Assembly: GCF_001540865.1 (NCBI RefSeq)
Contig: NC_033631.1
Location: forward strand, 1,540,553 to 1,604,552
Length of the DNA: 64,000 bases
Direction of reading: 5' to 3'
Origin: Ananas comosus
Lineage: Eukaryota > Streptophyta > Magnoliopsida > Poales > Bromeliaceae
The notes beneath the pieces were generated by a model. That model did not search any database. It had not been told where the DNA came from and saw only the letters and a program-made list of their open reading frames with translations. A program made the position numbers and the translations under genes. Below, piece by piece: positions 1 through 11,355 of this stretch (the stretch's first letter is position 1; each line of letters begins with the position of its first letter).

Positions 1-84
1 GTAATTTGAACACCATAAGATCGGAAAACAAGACTATAGTCCGGAGCTCCGGTACTCATAGATAGTAATATGTAGCCAAATTCT

Positions 85-310
85 ATCTAGAAACCTAGCT
101 ACTATGGCTATTAATACCACCAAGACATTGGTGCTACCAAGTTTTTGGCCATTGGATTAAGAGATGTGCAGTTAGGATGATGTGGGCCCCCTAAGGTTGA
201 GTGGTGGTTGGTTGAATAGTATGATCTAACGGGTGAAAAAGATCAAAAGGGTAGATCTAACGGCGGAAACTTGGTATCACCAAGTGCTTCATGCTATTAT
301 AGCATAGTCC
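85..310. repeat. MITE family M1, copy 1
   Basis: Non-coding element of about 225 bp. Inside each end is a short hairpin-like motif (ACCAAGACATTGGTGCTACC on the left, CTTGGTATCACCAAG on the right). Two more copies occur in the window: one in reverse orientation at 6,501-6,709 plus 10,825-10,860, and one cut off by an n at 12,525-12,612. All share the interior words GCCATTGGATTAA, GTTAGGATGAT and the TTGAATAGTA-type core. It has no coding capacity, so it is a non-autonomous DNA element. The superfamily is not determined because no clean target-site duplication was found. Confidence 0.55.
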
Positions 311-317
311 TGGACTC

Positions 318-318
<1 letters not shown>

Positions 319-372
<54 letters not shown>
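319..372. repeat. (TA)n microsatellite
   Basis: Uninterrupted TA dinucleotide run of about 54 bp directly after the M1 element. From here to about 690 I see only AT-rich sequence without a recognisable feature. Confidence 0.95.
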
Positions 373-374
<2 letters not shown>

Positions 375-689
375 TCTACAGTGCAATGTTTTAAAATTTA
401 ACCGAAATAAATTTAGAACTAAAAGTTTAAAATCAGACGATTTCTAAATTCTACGGAAGTTTGTAAGCATGCACCTGATGATGCTCACGTCGTTGGAACG
501 TTACCATAGGTAAAATTGTCTGAGAGCCCCTTCAATTAAGAAAAAAAAAGAATCTTAGAATACTTAATCAAGTTTTAGCTTTGTTCAATAAAAATTCATT
601 TACCTCATTGCAGTTTTGAGGCGATTTGAACTAATAGCTGCTTGAACTAATAGCCGCTTCATATCTTCCAACCGTGATTCATAATTCTT

Positions 690-1890
690 TTACATCCCTT
701 GTAATTTCTGCTCATAATTTTACTACATCTCTAGCAACTAAAAGTCATAGTTACTTTGCATCTCTAGCAACTAAAAGTCATAGTTACTTTGCATATCTTG
801 TATTTGTGTTTGTAACTTTCGCATATCTTTCGAAGGATTTACTCCTCCAGTCTCCATATTTTTAATTTGAGCTTGTACTCCGAATAGTTGAGTTGGGGTG
901 ACACCAATTCCATATCCCTTTACTCGGCCATACTTCCAATGACTTCAGTAAATACTTCATTTTCAGTTTTTGCTTCCTTTTCTATTAACTTCGTAATATT
1001 ATCCTGTATTAAAGATAAATTGAGAACTAACTATTAATGTATATAAAGTGAAACTACACACAAATTATAAGAGTTTCAATTGGAATAAAGATCATATACT
1101 TTCACTATGAAAAATAAGTCTATACACTTATTTGGTGTACATACCAAAACCTCTTGAAAACTCTCATCATATGTCTCATTCTTACGTTTGTGGGCTAATG
1201 CAAAAAACTTGACGCGTCCCGACTCTCTTACATTTTCTTTTTCCTGTTATTAATTGTACAAACAAGAATTTTAATAAAAAAATATATATTACAAATAAAA
1301 CAATCGTATCAACTATCTATATGACAAATTAAGAAAACAAATTGACATACAAATTGATCTCTTTTCCGAGCAAAACTCATAGAACCAGTTGTATGAGGAG
1401 TAATATGCTTGGCACGCGCTACCTTTCCAATTTGAGAGTATGACTAACAAGACAAAATTGTTAATCAAATTAAAAAAAATATGATTAACTTGCATCATAA
1501 AAATAATTGAAAGAACAAGAATATTAAAAAAAAATGCCATGAAATGAGGTACAACCTTGCTTTTCTCCGAGAACCAATAACGAACAAGGTCTATCCATTG
1601 TTGGGATGTAAATCCACTTGATACATTACTTGCAACTTCTTGCTCCGTGTAATTATCTATCATATTTTTTCTTTTAAGTTCACACTTGAAGTCCTTCCAT
1701 TTTTTATTTAGTGACTTCAAAACCCACTTCTCAATGTTGCCATTGGAAGGAAGCAAAAACTTACTCTGCATAAATTGAAAAAAAAAATCATAAATATCAA
1801 CAATTGAAATTCTGCTCTACATATGTATCAGCAACTGAAAAAAAAGAATAAGAGATTAATGGAGATAATTGATTGAGCTACCTTAGTTGT
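690..1890 (-). pseudogene. CACTA (En/Spm) transposase, C-terminal part, decayed
   Basis: Minus-strand remnant of a plant CACTA transposase of the Ptta/En/Spm family (PF03004-like), which normally acts in the nucleus on CACTA termini. The exon at 1,771-1,556 encodes WVLKSLNKKWKDFK and FTSQQWIDLVRYWFSEKSK, typical of the family. A phase-0 intron of 112 bp (1,444-1,555, GT...AG) joins it to SYSQIGKVARAKHITP and GSMSFARKRDQF. A further exon at about 1,245-1,147 encodes VKFFALAHKRK followed by DESFQEVL and a GTATGT donor. The segment at about 1,010-690 carries GYGIGVTPTQLFG, but a frameshift and a stop separate it from the preceding exon, so the gene is dead. A short upstream exon (PLIPMVTTK, about 1,890) ends with AAG/GTAGCT. 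No CACTA termini were found around it. The family call is by recognised motifs. Confidence 0.7.
726..791 (-). repeat. 33-bp tandem duplication inside CACTA transposase
   Basis: Two adjacent copies of a 33-bp unit, starting at 726 and 759, containing CTAGCAACTAAAAGTC. Since 33 is 11 codons, the duplication is in frame with the decayed minus-strand transposase tail and repeats an MQSNYDF-type peptide. Confidence 0.85.
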
Positions 1891-2040
1891 GACCATGGGG
1901 ATCAAAGGCCTAAAGTAGTGCACTAATTAATTAAAAGGCCTATAGGAGTACTGTTGTGAGGGCCAATTAAAAAATGTGTAGTACTGAGGGAATGTTGTGA
2001 GGGCCAATTAAAAAAGGTGCACTATGTTTTTGAAAGTACG

Positions 2041-3200
2041 GAGTCTTTCATACTTTCAGGTCGTTTTCGATGTTGCGACTTTCGAATCGTCGATCGGCTC
2101 CATTAAACTTGATCTAGAGTATTTGAAGTAATTAGAAAATAAATTTTATGATTTTTCGATATCATTTGCCTAGTAATCGAAGGGGCTCAAAATCAATAAT
2201 TTTAATAGTCGTAGTGAGCCGTTTGCAAGTTTAACGGTGTAGAAATATTCAAATCACGTAAAATTTTGATAGAAAATTTTTTATATTATATAAAATAAGA
2301 TCAATATCTTTAATATAAAATTTTAATGTCATATTATCATGTCTTGTAAGATTTTTATTTTCAGCCGTTGATTTTGAGCCCCTTCGTTCACTAGGCAAAT
2401 AATATCGAAAAATAGCATAATTTATTTTCTAGATACTTCAAATACTCTAGATCAAGTTTAACGGAGCCGATCNNNNNNNNNNNNNNNNNNNNNNNNNNNN
2501 NNNNNNNNNNNNNNNNNNNNNNNNNNNNNNNNNNNNNNNNNNNNNNNNNNNNNNNNNNNNNNNNNNNNNNNNNNNNNNNNNNNNNNNNNNNNNNNNNNNN
2601 NNNNNNNNNNNNNNNNNNNNNNNNNNNNNNNNNNNNNNNNNNNNNNNNNNNNNNNNNNNNNNNNNNNNNNNNNNNNNNNNNNNNNNNNNNNNNNNNNNNN
2701 NNNNNNNNNNNNNNNNNNNNNNNNNNNNNNNNNNNNNNNNNNNNNNNNNNNNNNNNNNNNNNNNNNNNNNNNNNNNNNNNNNNNNNNNNNNNNNNNNNNN
2801 NNNNNNNNNNNNNNNNNNNNNNNNNNNNNNNNNNNNNNNNNNNNNNNNNNNNNNNNNNNNNNNNNNNNNNNNNNNNNNNNNNNNNNNNNNNNNNNNNNNN
2901 NNNNNNNNNNNNNNNNNNNNNNNNNNNNNNNNNNNNNNNNNNNNNNNNNNNNNNNNNNNNNNNNNNNNNNNNNNNNNNNNNNNNNNNNNNNNNNNNNNNN
3001 NNNNNNNNNNNNNNNNNNNNNNNNNNNNNNNNNNNNNNNNNNNNNNNNNNNNNNNNNNNNNNNNNNNNNATGTCGAAAAGATTTGAAATTTGATTTCTAA
3101 ACACTTCAAGTGGTATAGATCATGTTCAACGGAGCCGATCGTCAATTTGGAAGCTCTATCATCGAAAACAACTCAATAGTAAAACGCACCGTTTACTATC
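2041..3200. repeat. Foldback element interrupted by an assembly gap
   Basis: A segment at 2,085-2,200 containing GATCGGCTCCATTAAACTTG recurs inverted at 2,376-2,472. A third related arm (GTTCAACGGAGCCGATCGTC) lies after the gap at 3,080-3,145. The arms also resemble those of the element at 4,769-6,421 (GATCATGTCTAGCGGAACTG). There is no coding sequence. The gap prevents a boundary or target-site call. Reading frames crossing the N run are artefacts. Confidence 0.5.
2473..3069. other. Assembly gap (597 N)
   Basis: Run of undetermined bases inside the foldback element. The adjoining arms are inverted copies of each other, which is a likely reason for the assembly failure. Confidence 0.98.
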
Positions 3201-3265
3201 GAGAGTATTCTAGCTCAACTCTATATATATATATTCATGTATTAGGTAGTTTGGGTTTTGGTCCA

Positions 3266-4460
3266 AAATGGCCAAGGTTGGGCCTCTCTTGGCTTGTGCT
3301 ACTTTACACAGGCCCAACAAATGATACTTTGATTTCAAAGTTTGAACGCATCGTTTAATTTTACTGGTTTAGTTAGTATATTTTCTGCAATTTACACAAT
3401 TAGAAATTCACTAAAGTAAACACTTAACTTAAACTTTGAATTCAAAGTGCTATTATCTGATTCAAATCAAGCAAATAGAAAGATTAGATAGTTAAATCGA
3501 AATTTGAAAGGTCGGGTAATCAGTTCAAAATAATTCATAATTCAGATAAGTTTTATACGTTTTTATCTAAATTGTAAATATTTTTCCTTTTTTACGTTGT
3601 CTCCAACTGCATGCATTATTATCTACACTATATTTTTAATCACATCGAACCAAACAACCCATAATATATTATATATACCAACAAAGTATAAATACATATA
3701 GGAAGCAACAAACCAAACAGCCCCTAATAGCTAGCAGAGTACAAATACATGTAACAACACTACAACAGAATTAGGTTATAGGAACACATGTTTGGGACAC
3801 TTTTGAATAAGTGTCCCATTTATACTAAAACTTAAAAAAAATATCTACTAATGCCTAAATATAAAGCCCAATCCAACCAAGAATAAAAGATTACTCTACT
3901 CAACCCACCACACCCAGTTCATTTGACCCAATTATAAACAGAAAAGAGAAAAAAAAAAAGGAAAAATCAATTACCATCTTTTCTTCTCTCTTCACTCAAT
4001 CCACTGAAATTCTAAACGAAGAGCCTTTCCTGTCGTCCTCCTCCGCCACGATAGCCAACGAGATAGAGTTTCGGCGGTTGCTAAATGCTTAAATAAGTAT
4101 TGGTAAATTAGCAGCACTCTTTTAGGTTATAGCGACACTCTTTAACTGTCACTATATACCTAGCGACCCCACATATAGCAACACTTTTTAAAAGTGTCGG
4201 TAATTTTAGCTAGCAGCACCTTTTTGATATGTACTTACATTTAAAAGTGTCGCTGTAGACCATTTTTATTGTAGTGCAAGCACCAAACTAAAAACAGAAT
4301 TAATACTTCTCATACATGGCAAGCCAAAACAAGCATAACACAACTAAAAGGGGTTTGCATAAATCGACTCTAAAACCCTTTTACGTACTCTAAAAAGGTC
4401 GACTTGATAGTGAACACTAGTGGAAAATAGGATCACCACGCAAGACAAAGGCATATTATA
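3266..4460. repeat. Paralogous block P, copy 1 (with CACTA insertion)
   Basis: Closely matches 11,356-12,025 in the same orientation: both begin AATGGCCAAGGTTGGGCC and share TGATAGTGAACACTAGTGG near the end. The main difference is the 519-bp miniature CACTA at 3,758-4,276, absent from the other copy. No coding potential was recognised, so the block is probably an unclassified transposon or a small segmental duplication. Confidence 0.75.
3758..4276 (-). mobile_element. Miniature CACTA element, copy 1
   Basis: Begins CACTACAACAGAATTAGG and ends TTTTTATTGTAGTG, with 3-bp CAA duplications at 3,755-3,757 and 4,277-4,279, the expected CACTA target-site length. The insertion is confirmed by the empty site in the paralogous block near 11,840. 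Homologous copies lie at 15,018-15,530 and 24,661-25,131; relative to the former this copy is reversed. The interior has GC-rich sequence and repeated AGTGTCGCTATA-type subterminal motifs but no transposase, so it depends on enzyme from elsewhere. Confidence 0.9.
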
Positions 4461-4768
4461 AGCAAATGAAAAATACTCCACCCCTTTTCTTTTTGGTCTT
4501 TCTTGCTCCCGATGCAAGACCCGTCGTGGGGTTCACTCTTCGGCTTCGGCGGCGGCAGTGGCAGCGGCGACGACAGCAGGCGTGCCATGCAGCGATGGTG
4601 TCTTGCTTAGGAGGCTCGGGCGGCTCGGGCAGTGGTCGCAGAGGCAGCAGTACTGGAGGCTTGCGATGATGGCAGCGTCGGACGTTACGTGGAAAACGCA
4701 GCGGACCCGGTGGCAGAGAGCTTCTCCCTGTCAACTATATATATGTAGAGCTAGATTGGTATACAATC
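4461..4768. other. GC-rich stretch without recognised gene
   Basis: A short GC-rich island (CGGCGGCGGCAGTGGCAGCG and similar triplet-rich sequence) between two repeats. Several overlapping frames stay open on both strands, as expected from GC-rich simple sequence. None has a recognisable domain. Confidence 0.4.
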
Positions 4769-6421
4769 GGTAGCACGAAGGCCTACGTGCTATCAAATTG
4801 TTTTCAATAATGCGGCTTTCAAATCAACAATCGCTTGTTAGTGAAGTCTAAAAATAAAGAGCAATGCTCCTATGCACCAAAAAGATCTCGGCCCTGAAAT
4901 TTTTAAAAATGAATGGTGGAAATGTCATTTAGTTAATAGGGTAACTGGCTTTTGTTGCCATAGGTACCAGTCATCCTCCTACCAAGGGTAAATTATTTCC
5001 TCATATGTAAAATTAGTATGAAGGGTTTTTTTTATAAATTTCCATTTTCATTCCCGTAATGCTCTTCGAGTAATTTGGTAAGATATCCCATTTTATTCTT
5101 AGAAACTTTTCACCCACAGATATTTTCCTCGAAGCTATTTTACCTTTTTTTTCTTTGTTGAGAGAGAAATCCATGTCCAATCTATATTTAAATCTAAATT
5201 TAAAATTTAATTTTAATCAATATTTTTAAACTTTAATGTTGTTTTTACTATCGAATGAACAATTTGAATTTAATTTTAAAAATAGAAGCCTTTAATTTAA
5301 ATAAATAATAAAAATTATGTTTATAAATACAACATAATTTACAATTTAAAATAAGTTAATATATTTGAAATTTCGTGTCGTTTTAATATCAAATTAACAA
5401 TTTGAATTGAAATATACTATTCATTTAAACATAAATTTTTTCGTTCTGAAAATTAAAATTAAAATTAAATTTGAATTTAATGTACACAATTATAAAGTTT
5501 AAATAAAGGTTTATTACTTATCAATAACAATTTGAATTTAATTTTAAAAATAGAAGCCTTTAATTTAAATAAATAATAAAAATTATGTTTATAAATACAA
5601 CATAATTTACAATTTAAAATAAGTTAATATATTTGAAATTTCGTGTCGTTTTAATATCAAATTAACAATTTGAATTGAAATATACTATTCATTTAAACAT
5701 AAATTTTTCGTTCTAAAAATTTAAATTAAAATTAAATTTGAATTTAATGTACACAATTATAAGGTTTAAATAAATGTTTATTACTTATCAAATTAGCATT
5801 TTCTAATTTGGTAAGTAACAAAATTAAATAAGGAAACAAATATTTGTATAGGGTTAATCAAATTTGGTAATTAGCTTGTATTTGTTTTCCCATATTATCC
5901 TTACGAATGGTAACCAGTTGAGCAGGTAACTATTATGCAAAGTCAATCTCGCCCCTAAAATATGAACGGCTAGATTTAATTTAGCCGGTGTATTGAAGCA
6001 TTCCTCAAAAATAAAATTATTTGGAAACTAAATTTTATAATTTTTCGACATTATTTACCTATCAAATGTGTAGTCCAAAAATAAATGGCTGAAAATAAAA
6101 ATCTGATAAAAAATGATAATAAAAAATTTGAATTTAAGATCTGAGATACTCATCTTACTCTAGATAGTGAAGAGAATTTTTTATAAAAATTTCATCAGAT
6201 TTGAATTACTTTATACCGTTAAATTCACAAAAGCATCACATCGGCCATTAAAATTATTAATTTTGAGACCTTTTGATTACTAGTCAAATAATGTTAAAAA
6301 AATATGAAATTTGGTTTCTAAATATTTTCAATAGCGTAGATCATGTCTAGCGGAACTGATCGTCGATTCGAAAGCCACATTATTGAAAACAATTTTGTAG
6401 TACGAAGACTTCCGTGCTATC
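4769..6421. mobile_element. Long-TIR DNA transposon, non-autonomous
   Basis: The two ends are inverted copies over about 65-70 bp: left AGCACGAAGGCCTACGTGCT, followed by ATTGTTTTCAATAATGCGGC; right, read in reverse complement, AGCACGGAAGTCTTCGTACT, followed by ATTGTTTTCAATAATGTGGC. A second inverted pair lies inside at about 5,960-6,090 and 6,240-6,360. The interior is strongly AT-rich and non-coding. Long TIRs suggest a Mutator-like or foldback element. I could not read a convincing target-site duplication. Confidence 0.6.
5260..5795. repeat. 268-bp tandem duplication
   Basis: Two nearly identical AT-rich units starting with CAATTTGAATTTAATTTTAA at 5,260 and 5,528. Differences are a handful of bases, so the duplication is recent compared with the surrounding element. 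Confidence 0.9.
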
Positions 6422-6435
6422 GATAATATAGCAGC

Positions 6436-6496
6436 CTAGCGCTCTCTCTCTCTCTCTCTATATATATATAGAGAGTGAGTGAGAGAGAGAGAGAGT
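6436..6496. repeat. Self-complementary (CT)n(TA)n(GA)n
   Basis: CT repeats, then TA repeats, then GA repeats, forming a near-perfect palindrome of simple sequence. Confidence 0.9.
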
Positions 6497-6500
6497 CTGG

Positions 6501-6709
6501 TTACTATATTTTCGATAGTACTAAGTTTTTGATACTATCGAGTTTTCTACCATTAGTCCTACTCTTTGATCATTTTCACCTGTTAGATTGTACTATTCAA
6601 CTAACCACTCACTCAACCCTAGAAGACTATCATCATCCTAATCGGAGACCACTATCATCCTCATCGCACATCCTTTCATCTAACGACCAAAAACTCGATA
6701 GTACCAAAC
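6501..6709 (-). repeat. MITE family M1, copy 2 (left part, split by LTR)
   Basis: Reverse-orientation copy of the M1 element, with CACCTGTTAGATTGTACTAT corresponding to the inverted copy-1 interior. It stops at GATAGTACCAAAC and resumes at 10,825 with CAAACGCTTGGTACTATC, ending near 10,860. The 5-bp CAAAC on both sides is the target-site duplication of the LTR inserted between. Confidence 0.65.
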
Positions 6710-9700
6710 TGTGATATATTGAACTTTAACAAATTAGCAAGGTTACAGTATAAATTATTGTTTGCTGAGTTGGAAACGTTTTGGCTCAGAATAGACACAA
6801 AAACGACCTTTGAAACTCAAGATTTAATTGTTGAGAACTAAAGTTGAAATACTTTATTTTGAGGGGCTTCTTAGCATTTTTGCATTTAAGTTGGCGGAGT
6901 ACACCGAGCTTCTTTGATCCTTATCTCTTTATCTCTTTTAACATAAGGTAGAGAGAGAAAGATTTTGGTTGAGGAGGGAAAAAAAAAAAAAGGAAAGAAG
7001 AGGAGAGAAGAAGTTTGATTTCGTGCTAGTGAGCAAGGGAGTCGAGCTTGCGCACGTGTTTTTGGTGTTTCCATGTCGCGGTTAGTATCACAATATTATT
7101 ATTTCTCGTTTAGATTTTTTTGATAAATTGTTTGGTAGAAAATGAGAGTTAGAAACTGATTTTTTTATACGTTTTAGGAGCTGATTTCGTGGCTGTCGTT
7201 CAGACTAGGAGAGCTGTAGCATATCATCTAACTATTTTGATTGTCGTCCTGTTTTTTGGATTTGTGATATAGGTGGGTTCCGTGTTGTTAAAATTGACGG
7301 ATTAATTTATATATCCATATTATATTATTTAACCTGTGAGATGAATTGTTGACATAGTTGAGATAATAGTGACAGTTTAACATCTACGAATAGAGTAAAT
7401 TGAGACATAAATATATGTGATATTTTTCTAAAGGTCAATAGACTGTTATAGATAGTGTAGACTATAACTGTATTTTCGACAGTATGACAGTATTATCATG
7501 ATCTGTTTGATCATCGCATTTGACCACAGTCTGTATGCTATATTGAGTTTGACAGTGATACTATACTCGGTTGGGGTAACGCCCCGCGAATGCCACTCCG
7601 AAGGTTGGGTTATGAGATATTATTATGGCATGGGGCAGACAATAGTTTGCGTGGTAGCGGACCACTATAGGTGGGTGCTGGACACAAGGCGGCGTAGGCT
7701 AGACCTGACTGTTGAGTTGGTCATTATGATTGGGCATTATTGCAGTATTTTATCTAGCCTCTAATTGATGCATGCAAAATACAATTTACAATTTCAGCAT
7801 ATTATAGAGGCATGATAGTCGCAGTTTTTTTCAGCAATTATTCATATTAGTACTTGATCTTTCATATTACTAAGTTATTTACTATTTTTGCCTCTTGTGG
7901 ACCTAGTGGTGTAGACCGTCGGGGTTGATGATCGTACCCACTGGAAACTATTGATTATAGTTCTCATACCCTCTTATTTATTATTTTATTTTATAGCTTT
8001 CAGTACCAGCAACTGATCGAGATAAGGGGATTGCAGATAGTTAGCATCTTCTTTCTTGTGTGTGTAGTTGGACCACCTATTAGTGAGCAGCTTGTATAGT
8101 ATTTTGATATTTGGAGTGGTTAGAAATGTTGTACCATTTTAAGGACGGGTGCGGTGATGATTGTAGATCGTTACTGTCACGCCCCGGGCTGCACAGTCCC
8201 CCGGGCACGCCGACAAATCCGCCGTATACAAGAGAATTTCTCCGGTATACGAAGCGTAGCTGAACCTGTATAAACATACAATACTACAAGCAGTAGTATA
8301 GAGCTGAAGTAAACTATAAACAAGCAGGTAGAAATAACAAACTCAATATACCTACATCAGCCACGGATACAAAAGAACACTACTCGCTCCAGCGAGTTCA
8401 ACTGTATGTACAAAAGCGCCCGAACAAAAACTGTCACTACCTGCAGCGGGAGTCCTCTAGCACTGTACTCGAAGGGTAGGCTCTAACTCGCCACGCCTTT
8501 CCCGCGGTCTGCCTCAGAAGGAGCAGCAGCCGAAACAGAAGGCCCTGCAACATCGGTGGAAGAAAGAGGGCGTGAGAACTACTATAAAAGCAAGTAGTCC
8601 TCAGTGGGTGCCGCCCTAAACAACATCGGTCCACCCACTAAGTCTACAGGGTAAGCAAGATAGAAGAAAATGAAGCTGGAAACTCTCTACAGCTACAAGT
8701 CGCTATGCTATCATGCCCAGAACTAACACCTATAGACTCAAGTCAACCAGACCCAATCCGAAGGGGACTGTGAACGCACCCGTCCCTGGGACTGTGAACG
8801 CACCCGTCCCGTGCCCGGTTGTGACTGCACAGCTACCCCCACTCTAAACCTCAGTGGAGAGCAAGTCCAACCTGCACTACCCGACACCGACGCGAAAGCA
8901 CAAAGCCTAACTCCGGAGTGGCACTCGGGGGAGCTACCCAGCCGAGTATGCAGCGTAGCTCTGTCGAGCTCAATCAGGCCCTAACCAGCCAAACCCAAGT
9001 AACCAAAACCGACTTTGGGGCCCACCGCCTGCCCCGACGGCGCCCGACACCCCGTAACAGTCTACACTCAGCTAGTATAAGCTCGGCGTCCCAGCACGAG
9101 CACAAACACAAGCTACACTATCCTGGGTATCCATCGCACAAAGCCCACGACGATACAATGCAACACGGCTCCTAGAGCTAAATCCGGCAGTGTATGTAAA
9201 TGACGATCAATTCGGGGTTTTCTCCTAAGTCAAATCCAAGTCCAACAAGTATCAATTATCATCACTCACTAAGCATGCTCCCAATTCAGGTTTTTAATAT
9301 ACTAATCCATGAATTTGAGCTACCTCATTTAGTGTTCAACGAACAAAGCATACAAGTCGACTAATATGTACTTAGAGGCAAAAACCGATGAACCCACCTC
9401 TCAAGCAACTCCTGGCAGCGAAGAAAGTGGCCCGGATCCAAATTGATCCCTCGCTGGTCCGTCGAAGTCCCCGGTTCTCCTGCTGCGAAGAAGTAAACCC
9501 AATTACACTCAAAATCACGAAATCTGCCCAGAAAACAGCAGCGAAGAAAACATTAAATCCGACCAAGCTAACCTTATCCAAATTCAGCAAACAAGGGTTC
9601 TGAAGCTTCGTCTCGAAGTCACGAATCCAATGGCCCAGGTTTCGCTGAATTCCGACGCTCCTACGCAGAGAACGGGCCAGAATACGAAACGTCGACGCTG

Positions 9701-10824
9701 GAACCTGCGAAACAGCATCTCTGAAATCTGCTCGGCAAACAGCAGCCTAGTAAAACTAGGGTTCGACAGGGCAAACCTGCTCGAAAAATCGCGATCTTGG
9801 GCTCAAAATCTTCGTCTCGAAGTCGCGAATCTAGCACACCAAATTTCGTCGCATTTCGACACTCCTACACAGAGAACTAGGTAAAACACGGCGGGTCGAT
9901 GCTGGAATCAGCAATCAGCACTTCAGAGTCTGCTCGGCAAACAGCAACTCAGTAAAAAAGAATTTCGACAGAGAAAACCTTCTCCAAATCGGGCGAGTAA
10001 GGATCCTATGGATTCGTCTCGAAGTCTCGGTTCCAACGAATCAAGTCGCGTCACGTTCCGATGCTCCTGCGCGGAATACGAGTCAAAACTCTGCGGGTGG
10101 ACGCTGGAATCAGCAGCAGCAGCAGTACAGTTCGAAAATCGTAGAAGTTTAAAGCCATAAAAGCGATCTCAAGGAGCCACTCACCTCGACAAACCCTCCC
10201 TGCGAGCAGCACCTCGTCGAAAACTCGCTCGATCCGCTCTGCGGCGCGTCGTCGACGAAGCTCGAGCTTCTCTTGAGCTCCTCCAACACTCTAGGTTGCT
10301 AAGGGAAGTAGAAGGAGAGGAAGAAGAAGCACAGCAGCAGCAGCATGAAGAAGCTCCCCCCTCTCTCTCCTCTCTGCTCCAAGGTAAGGGTTAAAGGGGG
10401 GGGTGATGTGACAAGATGGCCAAAAAGTCAACTTGCACCCTGCTTCCACTTTGTACCAGTACAAACCCAGATTTGTACCGGTACAGCTCATTGAAAATCT
10501 GCTATTTCGCAGATCTTCAAGATACACGCTGCTCTCAAGTTCCCACAAAGCCCGTTTGGCGTCCACTTCGCGCCAACGCGACCCGGACTTGTCCCGACAC
10601 TCTCCAGAGCTGTCGACAAGCCTCAGCTAAAATTTCAGGTCTCTACAGTTACAGTGTTGTTATAGTATATAGTTTTATTTTATTCTGATATCTATTATTG
10701 TTAGATTTTAGTTAATTTTGTTGAACAGGTTTTATTGACACTTCGTATGTATAAGGTATATCCTTGTGCATGTGGCGGGTCTGTTGACGTAATTCGGACT
10801 TCCGCTGTAATCCGAGGCGTGATA
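6710..10824 (+). mobile_element. Solo LTR of long-LTR group, family B, older copy (host of nested LTR)
   Basis: Begins TGTGATATATTG and ends TCCGAGGCGTGATA, flanked by CAAAC at 6,705-6,709 and 10,825-10,829. The terminal TA is best read as a C-to-T change of the usual CA, since sister copies end GGGGCGTGACA. Removing the nested element leaves about 1.64 kb. Internal order matches the copy at 31,187-33,187: a CTCGGTTGGGGTAACGCC block near 7,570 and a GTACCCACTGGAAACTA block near 7,935. A hairpin lies at 10,747-10,771 near the 3' end. No coding domain is present. Read as a solo LTR of an unassigned, probably Ty3/gypsy, retrotransposon. Confidence 0.7.
8175..10647 (-). mobile_element. Solo LTR, family B, nested copy
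   Basis: A 2,473-bp segment with TG...CA ends (TGTCACGCCCCGGG and GGTCTCTACA) and 5-bp duplications GTTAC at 8,170-8,174 and 10,648-10,652. In LTR orientation (minus) it starts TGTAGAGACC and shares GAGGCTTGTCGACA and TCTGGAGAGTGTCG with the 31,187 copy. It contains two GTACCRGTAC-type motifs (10,451-10,486), a GC-rich leader-like section at about 10,200-10,380 and a stem-loop at 8,224-8,250 close to its end. It interrupts the LTR at 6,710-10,824. Reading frames here on both strands are incidental. Confidence 0.8.
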
Positions 10825-10862
10825 CAAACGCTTGGTACTATCAATAGTATAGTAGTATAATT

Positions 10863-11238
10863 CTCTCTCTCTCTATACATATGTATTTGACTTTTTAAAT
10901 TATATATATATTTTTAAAAACTTTCTTCTTCTTTTTCATCTTCTTCTTCTGCTCCCTCAGCACCTTTTTTTTATTTTTTTATTTTTTTGGTTCTAGTCCC
11001 TCACAATGTAATTCATAGATGTGGATGTGCTGGGTGTGGACACGTTTCTCCTCTCAATAAAAATTTAGAGAGCTCCAAGCCCAATTCTTGATGATTGCAT
11101 TTAGATTTCTTTAAATCTAGAGTGATCTCGAGAAATTCATGAGGGTGGCATGGGATTGTGATCCGGAATTCTAAATTTTCTGGGATCCTGTTGGATGGGG
11201 ATGCATAGATTCTGTAGAGAGAGAGAAAGACAAAAAGA
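10863..11238. other. Low-complexity and unassigned DNA
   Basis: CT and TA simple repeats and a TTC-rich stretch to about 10,990, followed by unassigned sequence with an AGAGA-rich tail. No gene or known element was recognised. Confidence 0.5.
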
Positions 11239-11355
11239 GCGAGAAAGAGAGAAGCCGCGCGATTTGCCCTCTTCGATTTTTTTTTTTTTTTTTTTTANGC
11301 GAGAAAGAGAGAAGCCGCGCGATTTGCCCTCTTCGATTTTTTTTTTTTTTTTTTT
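11239..11355. repeat. Exact short duplication across an assembly join
   Basis: The sequence GCGAGAAAGAGAGAAGCCGC plus the following bases and T-run occurs at 11,239-11,296 and again, identically, at 11,299-11,355, separated by a single n at 11,298. This looks like two contig ends that overlap in reality but were not merged. Confidence 0.85.

Noticed and set aside
2391..3145. Two long minus-strand frames across the N run
   Set aside because: They consist almost entirely of undetermined bases; only short ends are real sequence.
4456..4773. Overlapping frames with Arg/Pro-rich peptides
   Set aside because: Composition-driven open frames on both strands between two repeats; no domain or splice context.
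6886..7764. Possible small host genes at 6.9-7.1 and 7.5-7.8 kb
   Set aside because: They fall inside the outer family B LTR, match non-coding parts of the 31,187 copy and have no domain.
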